Both the position numbers and the translations under genes were made by a program. The notes under the pieces were generated by a model. The model worked only from the letters and a program-made list of their open reading frames with translations, did no database searches and was not told the DNA's origin. Below are positions 8,496-14,711 of a stretch of DNA of 24,617 nt, piece after piece (the stretch's first letter is position 1; each line of letters starts with the position of its first letter). The stretch covers positions 1 through 24,617 of the forward strand of contig CAZGXM010000041.1 in NCBI GenBank assembly GCA_964529795.1, given 5' to 3'. This stretch comes from CAZGXM01 sp964529795 (lineage in GTDB: Bacteria; Bacillota; JADQBR01).

Positions 8496-10055
8496 ATGAG
8501 TCAAGGTAATACCATTGCCCGGGCGGCGGGTGTGGTGCTGGTAATGAATTTAATCAGCAGGGTGCTGGGATTTGGCCGGGATGCAGCCATTGCCGGCCAG
8601 TACGGGGCATCGGCTGCAACCGATGCCTACTGGGTGGCCTATACCATCCCCTTTTTTCTCCAGGCGATTTTCGGGGTTGCCTTTGTCTCGGTGATGGTGC
8701 CCATTTTCGTCCCTTATGTCTCCCCGGAGAAACGGCAGGAAGGCTGGCAGGTGGCGGGCGGTATTTTCAACCTGACCGCGGTGGCGCTGTTTGCCGTAAT
8801 CCTGCTTGGCTGGCTGGCTGCCCCCTGGCTGGTGCGTATCACCGCCCCCGGTTTCCGGGGGGATCTGTTTGTCCTGACCACGGATTTGACCCGGGTAATG
8901 TTTCCCTCAATTATTTTTATGGGCCTGGGGATGCTCATCACCGGCATTCTCAACGCGTTTAAGGTTTTTGCCCTGCCGGCGTTCGCGCCGGGGGCGGCCA
9001 ATATCATTATCATTCTCGCGGTGATATTTTTCGGCGGCATTTACAAAATCCATGCCGTGGCCTGGGGGACTCTGGCCGGGTTTGTGATTTTTTTCCTGGT
9101 ACAGCTGCCGCTCTTGAAAAAACTGGGGTTTCAGTACCGTTCCGGTCTGCACCTGGACCACACGGCGGTACGCAAATTTTACACCGGTGTCTGGGCCGTG
9201 GTGCTGGGCATGTCTGTCAACCAGATATACCTGGCCTTGAACCGTGTCTTTGCATCCGGTTTGCAGGCGGGGAGCATTTCCGCACTGAACTATGCCTACC
9301 GCCTGATGACCCTGCCTTTGGGAATTTTTGTGGCCGCGGTGGCCACCGCCATTTTCCCGGCCCTGGCCCGGTATGCCGCCGGTGAGCAGCGTGACAGGAT
9401 GGCGCATACCCTGCAGCGGGGCCTGCGCATGGTGCTGCTGGTTTCCGTACCCGCGGCGGTGGGCCTGGCGGTGCTGAAGGTGCCGCTGGTGAAGCTGCTT
9501 TTTGAGCGGGGTGCTTTCGGTGCGGAAGACACACTGCTGACCGCGGAGTCACTGCTGTATTTTGCCCCGGGCCTGCCTGCCCTGGGAATAAACCTGGTGG
9601 CCACCAGGGTGTATTACGCCCTGGCAGATGTGAGGACCCCGGTGGTCACAGGCATGATCTCGGTACTGGCAAATGTTTTACTGAGTTTTGCGCTGCTCGG
9701 GCCGTTGCAGGCGGCGGGCCTGGCCCTGGCGGATACCCTGGCTGCAGCGGTTAACGCCCTAATGCTGCTGTATTTTCTACGGCGCCGGGAAGAGGTGTTC
9801 TCTCCTGCCGCCCTGCTGGGGCCGGCTTTCAAGATATTGGCAATATCCCTGGTCATGGGGGCGCTGGCCCTGGGGGCATTTACCCTGGGCAGCAGTTTCT
9901 TGCCCCTGGACAACTCTTTCTTTTACCTGGTCAACACTTTAGGGGCGGTGGCTGCCGGCGCGGTGGCATATGCTGCCGGCATATCCCTGACAGGTTTGGA
10001 AGAAGCAGTGGAAGTGCGCCGGGCTTTGGCCAGCCGCCTGGCGGCCAGGAAATAA
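8496..10055 (+). CDS. murJ: Lipid II flippase MurJ (MviN family)
   Basis: A 519-residue polytopic protein of the MOP exporter superfamily. MurJ moves lipid II, the peptidoglycan precursor, to the outer face of the membrane. Members near csaB may instead flip other lipid-linked wall precursors. The family N-terminus is evident (SRVLGFGRDAAIAGQYG, then ATDAYWVAY), followed by about fourteen hydrophobic helices; the conserved PLVKLLFERGAF segment lies in the middle. I chose ATG 8496 (MSQGNTIARAA), with GGGTGG upstream, because family members begin at this point. A GTG at 8457 is a possible alternative. The frame stays open upstream to 8193, but that part overlaps csaB and does not look like protein. 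The 94-base gap from csaB has no terminator, so it is probably in the same operon. Confidence 0.9.
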   Translation: MSQGNTIARAAGVVLVMNLISRVLGFGRDAAIAGQYGASAATDAYWVAYTIPFFLQAIFGVAFVSVMVPIFVPYVSPEKRQEGWQVAGGIFNLTAVALFAVILLGWLAAPWLVRITAPGFRGDLFVLTTDLTRVMFPSIIFMGLGMLITGILNAFKVFALPAFAPGAANIIIILAVIFFGGIYKIHAVAWGTLAGFVIFFLVQLPLLKKLGFQYRSGLHLDHTAVRKFYTGVWAVVLGMSVNQIYLALNRVFASGLQAGSISALNYAYRLMTLPLGIFVAAVATAIFPALARYAAGEQRDRMAHTLQRGLRMVLLVSVPAAVGLAVLKVPLVKLLFERGAFGAEDTLLTAESLLYFAPGLPALGINLVATRVYYALADVRTPVVTGMISVLANVLLSFALLGPLQAAGLALADTLAAAVNALMLLYFLRRREEVFSPAALLGPAFKILAISLVMGALALGAFTLGSSFLPLDNSFFYLVNTLGAVAAGAVAYAAGISLTGLEEAVEVRRALASRLAARK

Positions 10056-10427
10056 ATGTAAAATTGTCCCCCGCCGGCAGGACTTTAAGATAATTTGTCG
10101 AAGATAAATGTTTTATATGGTAGCTTGAAGAAGGCCGGGGCTATGGGCATCCTCAGTGTGCCGGAGTTACGGAAATTAAGTTTGCCATTCAAAAATAAAC
10201 TTAAAATATTTTGAAGTGTTTTTGGGGAAATGAATCGTATTTATAAATGAGCGGCTCCTACTTTTTCGAACTTCGAACATCGAACACGGGGGCTTGTAAA
10301 GCTGGGGGATTGGCGATAAAATAGGGTTGGCATGTGTTGCCGGGGTTTCATGACAGTATAACTATAATATATGAAATTAAATGTTAATTCAACTATAATA
10401 ACTCGGGACCGGGGAGAGGAAAACCGT
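10056..10427. other. Intergenic region between murJ and the WecA/TagO gene
   Basis: This stretch of about 370 bases is markedly richer in A and T than its flanks and has no convincing gene. It holds a TTTGTCGAA (Spo0A-box-like) at 10094-10102 and an AT-rich hairpin with TTAAGTTT (10176-10183) pairing with AAACTTAA (10197-10204). It also has three tandem 7-mers, TTCGAAC, TTCGAAC and ATCGAAC (10265-10285), a sigma-A-like promoter (10294-10322), and a 10-base direct repeat AACTATAATA at 10360-10369 and 10391-10400. No clear terminator for murJ is visible. Confidence 0.6.
10294..10322 (+). promoter_or_regulatory. Sigma-A type promoter upstream of the WecA/TagO gene
   Basis: TTGTAA (10294-10299) and TAAAAT (10317-10322) are 17 bases apart. 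The predicted start near 10329 gives a leader of about 100 bases before the ATG at 10428. The spacing and -35 box resemble the promoter ahead of the DUF5693 gene. Two TATAAT hexamers further down (10363 and 10394) lack matching -35 boxes. Confidence 0.4.
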
Positions 10428-11492
10428 ATGGAATATTCATCAATAGTATTGGGGTTGGTTATTACCTGTACCATCTCGTACTTATTTACACCACAACTCA
10501 TTAATATTGCCCGGCGGGTGGGGGCCTTGGACAACCCCGATGCCAGAAAGGTCCACCGCCAGGTGATGCCGCGTATCGGCGGTGTGGCTATCTATGTCGG
10601 TTTTGCCGCCAGCGTATTGTGGCTTGTACCGCTGACTGCGGAGATAAAGGCGCTTTTGGCCGGCGGCACTTTGGTAATGCTTTTCGGCCTGGTGGATGAC
10701 ATCTGGGGGATATCGCCCAAGGTCAAGCTTACCGGCCAGATTGCCGCGGCAGTCATTGCCACTGCCGGCGGTATTCGTGTGGAGTTTATCACCAACCCCT
10801 TTGACGGGATGTTTATTTTAGGAAAACTGGCGGTGCCGGTAACCATCTTCTGGATTGTGGGGGTGACCAACGCCCTCAACCTGATTGACGGTCTGGACGG
10901 CCTGGCGGCAGGGACTTCCGCCATCGCCGCGGTGACCATCACGGTGGTGGCGTTGCTGGAAGGGAAGGGTGTGGTTTCTCTGATGGCCCTGGTGCTGGCC
11001 GTGAGCATCCTGGGCTTCCTGAAGTATAACTTTCACCCGGCCCAAATTTTCATGGGCGACAGCGGTTCCATGTTTCTGGGTTTTACCCTGGCCAACCTGG
11101 CGGTGATGGGTCTCACCAAAGGGGCGACGGTGATTTCGCTGTTTATCCCCATTATCATTCTGGGCATTCCCATTTTTGATACCTTTTTTGCCATTGCCCG
11201 CCGTTACCTGCAGGGCAAGCCCATTTTCCAGGCGGACAAGGGGCACCTGCACCATAGACTGCTGGACATGGGTTTGAGTCACAAGCAGACGGTGCTGGCT
11301 ATCTACGGGGTAAACCTGACCCTGGGCGGCAGCGCGGTACTGCTGGCCCTGCTGACCACGGAACAGAGCCTGGGGATCCTTTTGGCCATTGCCGTACTGG
11401 CTTTAATCGGTGCCAACAAATTGGTTGTCACCGGCAAACGGGGCCTTGCGGGCAACCAACTGCCGGAGACTGAGAAATATTTAAACAACTAG
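10428..11492 (+). CDS. Polyprenyl-phosphate GlcNAc-1-phosphate (or related) transferase, WecA/TagO type
   Basis: A 354-residue integral membrane enzyme of the MraY/WecA family. It transfers a HexNAc-1-phosphate from a UDP-sugar to undecaprenyl phosphate, the first membrane step of secondary wall polymer or teichoic acid synthesis. All family motifs are present: DNPDARKVHRQVMPRIGG near the N-terminus, Asp90-Asp91 in GLVDD, NALNLIDGLDGLAAG around 148-162, an FMGDSGSMFLG loop with Asp211, and the sugar-specificity motif GHLHHR at 272-277, typical of the WecA/TagO group rather than MraY. About ten membrane helices are evident. I chose ATG 10428 because AGAGGA lies seven bases upstream. An in-frame ATG at 10371 would add 19 hydrophilic residues unlike the family. 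It is followed 29 bases later by the SH3b gene. Confidence 0.9.
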   Translation: MEYSSIVLGLVITCTISYLFTPQLINIARRVGALDNPDARKVHRQVMPRIGGVAIYVGFAASVLWLVPLTAEIKALLAGGTLVMLFGLVDDIWGISPKVKLTGQIAAAVIATAGGIRVEFITNPFDGMFILGKLAVPVTIFWIVGVTNALNLIDGLDGLAAGTSAIAAVTITVVALLEGKGVVSLMALVLAVSILGFLKYNFHPAQIFMGDSGSMFLGFTLANLAVMGLTKGATVISLFIPIIILGIPIFDTFFAIARRYLQGKPIFQADKGHLHHRLLDMGLSHKQTVLAIYGVNLTLGGSAVLLALLTTEQSLGILLAIAVLALIGANKLVVTGKRGLAGNQLPETEKYLNN

Positions 11493-11521
11493 CATTCTCT
11501 AACAATCAGGAGGCTCGGGAT

Positions 11522-11992
11522 GTGAAAGGGATGAGACTGGTACTGGTCAGCACCGTGCTGCTGGCAGGTTTTTTTGCGGGTGCAGGCGTTCAGGCGGGAT
11601 CCGGTGAACCAGGTTCCACAACTGACCCTCTGGCTTCTCAAAGCTACGTGCACCGGGCGGTAAGCGACAAGGTGGCGGCGCTGCAGCAGCAGGTAGCGGC
11701 GCTGCAGCAGCAGGTGAACGAGCTTGACAACGGTATTGCCGAACTGGAAAGGATTATTGACAGCGGCGGCGCCGTTATTGAAGAAGATATCCAGCCCGGA
11801 CAGGCCCGGGCCTATTTCCTGGAGCGGAAAGTGACGGTTTATCAGGAGCCGGACAGCGATTCCCGGGGAGTGGCCGAGTTGGCGCCCAACCAGGATTTTG
11901 CCGTCTTGGAGCTAAAGGACGGCTGGTATCATGTGGAGCTGCCCGGCGGAAAAAAAGGCTGGATAAAAGCCAAATATGTGGTGACCCAATAA
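11522..11992 (+). CDS. Secreted coiled-coil protein with C-terminal SH3b domain
   Basis: A 156-residue exported protein. A signal peptide with a cleavage site near VQA|G (about residue 25) is followed by a short coiled coil, two AALQQQV heptads plus NELDNGIAELERII, and then by a bacterial SH3 domain over the last 60 or so residues (YFLERKVTVYQEPDSDS to GWIKAKYV). SH3b domains usually bind peptidoglycan or other wall material, so a wall-associated role is likely but unspecific. The coiled-coil DNA is a near-perfect tandem 21-mer (11672-11692 and 11693-11713, one difference). The GTG at 11522 is chosen because AGGAGG sits eight bases upstream. An overlapping ATG at 11520 is stopped at once by TGA, and an in-frame ATG lies at 11531. 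The gene follows WecA/TagO closely and is ended by a strong terminator. Confidence 0.85.
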   Translation: MKGMRLVLVSTVLLAGFFAGAGVQAGSGEPGSTTDPLASQSYVHRAVSDKVAALQQQVAALQQQVNELDNGIAELERIIDSGGAVIEEDIQPGQARAYFLERKVTVYQEPDSDSRGVAELAPNQDFAVLELKDGWYHVELPGGKKGWIKAKYVVTQ

Positions 11993-12009
11993 TATCAACG
12001 TGTGTGTAT

Positions 12010-12046
12010 AGAGGTGTTGGCAAAGTAGCAGTCAACACCTCTTTTT
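12010..12046 (+). terminator. Rho-independent terminator
   Basis: GAGGTGTTG (12011-12019) pairs perfectly with CAACACCTC (12033-12041) across 13 bases and is followed by TTTTT (12042-12046). It ends the WecA/TagO-SH3b unit. Confidence 0.88.
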
Positions 12047-12119
12047 ATGCAGGCTATATATACATCCGCAAATATTAACTTTGACGTATCCCTGCCCGTG
12101 AGGCGAGCGAGTTCACCCG

Positions 12120-12148
12120 TTGACAAATCTTAACAACTAATATACAAT
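12120..12148 (+). promoter_or_regulatory. Strong sigma-A type promoter for the sigma-54 activator gene
   Basis: A perfect TTGACA (12120-12125) and TACAAT (12143-12148) are separated by 17 bases. Transcription would start near 12155, leaving a leader of about 230 bases before the GTG at 12387. It implies that the activator is made by housekeeping polymerase rather than from a sigma-54 promoter. Confidence 0.72.
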
Positions 12149-12386
12149 TAATTTTAATCCAAAAGTCGAAGTAGCTGCCTGCCGCTGCAGGTTTTATTAA
12201 TAAAGGGCAAAGAAAGTTTTACAATCATACAGCGTGCGCTTGAGATAAGGGTAGTACGGGATGGCTGTAAAGCTATCTTTACCTCAATTGTTTACTTGGG
12301 GAAACAGCGAGATTAATTTTTGGCATCAGCCGTTGGCCTTAAAAACCCGCTGAAAGTGGACGTGCAATTACGGGGGGGGGAATCGG

Positions 12387-14120
12387 GTGCTGGTCATTGA
12401 TTTAACCGATATACCTGCTGACGCATTGTTGACGCTGCCGTTTTTACAAAAAGCAGGGTCGAAGTTTAATAGGGAAATTTCCGCTCATGAGCTTCAATCA
12501 GAAGCGGTAGTGCTGGACGAAGAGGAGAAGGTAATTGGCAAAATAGGGCTGAAAAAAACAGGGCGTGGAGAATATGCCTGGGCAGGCACCAATCCCCAAC
12601 CGCTGGATAATGTGATCTACGCCTATGAGAATGCGAAAAATTTACTTAAGCACTTTCAAAACGGTAATCACCGGCTGGTGTATGTGGTGGACGAAAATAA
12701 CAGGCTGCAGGGAGCCGTCAGCAGGCATAACCGTGCCTTGGAAATATTGACGAGAATAGACGACTTAATCCCCGCCCCGGAAATATTTGATGCCATCCAT
12801 GACGCGATTATAATAATAGATAATACAGCAACCATTATCTTTGCCAATCATGCCTATTCCCGCCTCATCGGGGTGCCCGTCGGCAAAATAATCGGCAAGA
12901 AAATGTATGACGTGGAACCTACCTCCAAATGCCTGGCTGTCCTGAAGGGGAGCCCGCCCTTTGTCAATAAACGGATATTGATTGAGTCGGTACAAATCGA
13001 AGTGGTGGCCTCCATTACCCCCGTGTATAACAACGGCAGCAAAGCAGCAGTGGTATCAGTCTTCAGGAACCTGGACGAGACCATCCGGCTCAGTATGGAA
13101 TTAAGACGGATGGAAAACGTGGCCAAGTACCTGCAGAATGAATTGGAGATGAAGAATAAATTACCCCGGGCATTTGAAAGCATCATTGGTAACAACAGCA
13201 GTTTTTTAGAAGTGCTGGCCATTGCCAGTCAAGTGGCCCCCACCAATACCACCGTCCTTATTCGTGGTGAAAACGGCGTGGGTAAGGAACTGGTGGCCCA
13301 AGCAGTGCATAAGGCCAGTAAAAGACATAACCGGCCCCTGATTAGAGTAAACTGCGCCGCCATCCCCGAAACGCTGCTGGAAAGTGAATTATTCGGCTAC
13401 GAAGAAGGCGCCTTTACCGGCGCCCAAAAGGGCGGGAAGCTGGGGAAATTTGAACTGGCCGACGGCGGGACATTATTTTTAGACGAAGTGGGCGATATGA
13501 GCATGGCCATGCAGGCCAAGCTGCTGCGGGCCATACAGGAACGTGAGATACAGAAGATAGGCGGTGACTACCCTATCAGGGTAGATGTGCGCATCATTGC
13601 AGCGACCAACAAGGATTTAGAAAGCATGGTTAAAAAGGGCGACTTCAGGGAAGACCTGTACTACCGCTTAAACGTCATGCCCATCTATATACCGTCTTTA
13701 AAAGAAAGAAGGGATGACATTCCGCTGCTGGTAGACCATTTTACCAAATTTTATGCCGCGCAGCATCTTAAGCAGGATGTGGTCATCTCGGCGGAGGTAA
13801 TGGATATATTTTTACACTATCAATGGCCGGGAAATATCCGCGAGTTGCAAAATGTCATCGAGCGGGCGGTGATATTAACACAGGACGGCCTGATCACGGA
13901 AAAGTATCTGCCCAGTCATTTGAGAAATAATGTTGGGACAGGAACGGTGAGGGGAAGTGGTTGGCCTGCCTCCCTGCCGGAAAGGGTGGCCATGCTGGAA
14001 AAGCAGGCCATTATCGATGCACTGGAGGTATCCGGTAATAATAAGACCAAAGCCATGGAGATGCTGAAAATAAGCAGGCGGTCTTTTTATAACAAATTAA
14101 AAAAATATGGGATTGGCTGA
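12387..14120 (+). CDS. Sigma-54-dependent transcriptional activator (CBS-like/PAS/AAA+/Fis HTH)
   Basis: A 577-residue enhancer-binding protein that opens sigma-54 promoters using ATP. Residues 1-125 include a CBS-like stretch (YVVDENNRLQGAVSR), and a PAS domain lies at about 130-230. Both are candidate ligand sensors. The AAA+ domain shows Walker A GENGVGKE at 294-301, the sigma-54-contacting GAFTGA at 341-346, Walker B TLFLDE at 362-367 and WPGNIRELQNVIERAV. A Fis-type helix-turn-helix occupies the last 40 or so residues (NNKTKAMEMLKISRRSFYNKL). There is no receiver domain, so it is not a two-component response regulator. The GTG start follows a G9 tract that must act as its ribosome site. 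It has its own promoter and terminator. The sigma-54 promoter and inverted repeats directly downstream make the next operon its obvious target. Confidence 0.93.
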   Translation: MLVIDLTDIPADALLTLPFLQKAGSKFNREISAHELQSEAVVLDEEEKVIGKIGLKKTGRGEYAWAGTNPQPLDNVIYAYENAKNLLKHFQNGNHRLVYVVDENNRLQGAVSRHNRALEILTRIDDLIPAPEIFDAIHDAIIIIDNTATIIFANHAYSRLIGVPVGKIIGKKMYDVEPTSKCLAVLKGSPPFVNKRILIESVQIEVVASITPVYNNGSKAAVVSVFRNLDETIRLSMELRRMENVAKYLQNELEMKNKLPRAFESIIGNNSSFLEVLAIASQVAPTNTTVLIRGENGVGKELVAQAVHKASKRHNRPLIRVNCAAIPETLLESELFGYEEGAFTGAQKGGKLGKFELADGGTLFLDEVGDMSMAMQAKLLRAIQEREIQKIGGDYPIRVDVRIIAATNKDLESMVKKGDFREDLYYRLNVMPIYIPSLKERRDDIPLLVDHFTKFYAAQHLKQDVVISAEVMDIFLHYQWPGNIRELQNVIERAVILTQDGLITEKYLPSHLRNNVGTGTVRGSGWPASLPERVAMLEKQAIIDALEVSGNNKTKAMEMLKISRRSFYNKLKKYGIG

Positions 14121-14153
14121 AAAATAGTACCTAAAAAACATATCAGGCAGAAA

Positions 14154-14198
14154 GACCATGTGGGACCAGGAAGAATCTTGGCGCTACATGGTTTTTTT
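14154..14198 (+). terminator. Rho-independent terminator
   Basis: ACCATGT (14155-14161) pairs perfectly with ACATGGT (14186-14192). An inner CCAGGA/TCTTGG stem extends the hairpin, and a T run reaches 14198. It ends the activator transcript and insulates it from the operon downstream. Confidence 0.8.
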
Positions 14199-14297
14199 CT
14201 GAAAATTGCCTGCCCGTATACATGGTTTATCGTGGTATTATGATGTAATGCGCTTTTACTTGTCAGGAAACATTTATTAGCGGCAAAGGTTAGTCGT

Positions 14298-14314
14298 TGT
14301 GCAAAAAGCGCACA
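14298..14314. promoter_or_regulatory. Inverted repeat abutting the upstream activator-site candidate
   Basis: TGTGC and GCACA flank seven bases. The site touches the first TGTATA palindrome, so the two may form one composite operator. Its role is unknown. Confidence 0.3.
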
Positions 14315-14316
14315 GG

Positions 14317-14333
14317 TGTATAACTTTTATACG
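14317..14333. promoter_or_regulatory. Candidate enhancer site 1 for the sigma-54 activator
   Basis: TGTATA-N5-TATACG, extended outward to GGTGTATAA and TTATACGCC (8 of 9 positions symmetric). Its centre is about 190 bases upstream of the predicted sigma-54 start. Same half-sites and same spacing as the second copy 79 bases downstream. Confidence 0.5.
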
Positions 14334-14395
14334 CCAGGAAACAATGTCCTGCCATTCATTTGATACGGCGTTTTTTTCAATTCAAGGCGGTTGAT

Positions 14396-14412
14396 TGTAT
14401 ATAAAGTATACA
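14396..14412. promoter_or_regulatory. Candidate enhancer site 2 for the sigma-54 activator
   Basis: TGTATA-N5-TATACA, a perfect inverted repeat, centred about 111 bases upstream of the predicted sigma-54 start. This is within the usual range for enhancer-binding proteins, whose Fis-type HTH binds such palindromes as dimers. Confidence 0.5.
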
Positions 14413-14488
14413 GCGAGAAGCTGCCAAAAGATGAAGGTTATCTTGAAAAAAGCCTGTCATGAAAGCCTTTTGCAGCGACTGGGAATTC

Positions 14489-14504
14489 TGGCATAAAAAT
14501 TGCA
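14489..14504 (+). promoter_or_regulatory. Sigma-54 (-24/-12) promoter
   Basis: TGGCAT-A-AAAA-TTGCA matches the sigma-54 consensus TGGCAC-G-N4-TTGCA, with the invariant GG and GC ten bases apart. The predicted transcription start is near 14515. It stands 3' of a sigma-54 activator gene and 5' of a four-gene metabolic operon. Confidence 0.87.
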
Positions 14505-14538
14505 CTTTTTACTGGTAGTTTGAAGATAAGGAGGGGAG

Positions 14539-14643
14539 TTGAAAGGGGTAATTGCCAATGTTGCTGAGATAGGGGACGCGAGACCGGAAAAACAATTGGC
14601 ATCAAGCCGCGGGGCATGGAAAACCGGGGCTGACTGCCGGTGA
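14539..14643 (+). CDS. Possible 34-codon leader ORF
   Basis: A TTG start (MKGVIANVAEIGDARPEKQ...) sits just after AAGGAGGGG (14529-14536) and reads 34 codons to TGA, all inside the leader made from the sigma-54 promoter and 68 bases before the next start. The ribosome site is strong but very close to the TTG. The peptide resembles nothing I know. It may be a leader peptide, or only a chance frame. Confidence 0.2.
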   Translation: MKGVIANVAEIGDARPEKQLASSRGAWKTGADCR

Positions 14644-14711
14644 GTTTGTAAACCTAATGATGTTATGGATGAAAGAAAAAGAGGATGAAACCGGTTAAGG
14701 GGGGAACTGCC

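Larger units (their letters stand above)
11993..12386. other. Terminator plus long leader region of the sigma-54 activator gene
   Basis: This gap of almost 400 bases contains the terminator at 12010-12046 and a near-consensus sigma-A promoter at 12120-12148. About 230 bases of apparently transcribed leader follow. Two hairpins lie in the leader: CCTGC/GCAGG followed by TTTT at 12178-12195, and GTAAAG/CTTTAC at 12267-12282. It ends in a run of nine G (12372-12380) just before the GTG start. I recognise no known riboswitch and no credible small gene. Confidence 0.6.
14121..14711. other. Control region between the activator and the AbfD-like/ETF operon
   Basis: About 590 bases hold, in order, the activator's terminator (14154-14198), a TATACA half-site (14217-14222), an inverted repeat TGTGC/GCACA (14298-14314), two matched TGTATA-N5-TATACR palindromes (14317-14333 and 14396-14412), the sigma-54 promoter (14489-14504), and a leader of about 197 bases. 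The leader carries a weak candidate small ORF. This is a textbook layout for enhancer-dependent transcription. Confidence 0.75.

Noticed and set aside
10124..10175. Segment resembling the 3' half of a cyclic-di-GMP-I (GEMM) riboswitch
   Set aside because: The 3' part (GGCCGGGGCTA ... GCCGGAGTTACGG) is suggestive, but the 5' half lacks the conserved GCAAA-type elements and pairing, and it lies far upstream of the next gene. A covariance-model search would decide.
10265..10285. LexA (SOS) box
   Set aside because: The CGAAC elements are all in the same orientation. The Firmicute LexA site needs CGAAC facing GTTCG in inverted orientation.
12387..14120. Two-component response regulator of NtrC type
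   Set aside because: There is no receiver domain with a phospho-acceptor Asp; the N-terminus is CBS-like plus PAS, so it more likely senses a ligand directly.
12320..14604. TTGGCATCA followed by (A)GCCG shared by the activator leader (12320) and the operon leader (14596)
   Set aside because: Only nine identical bases, no symmetry and no -12 GC at sigma-54 spacing in either copy. Probably chance.
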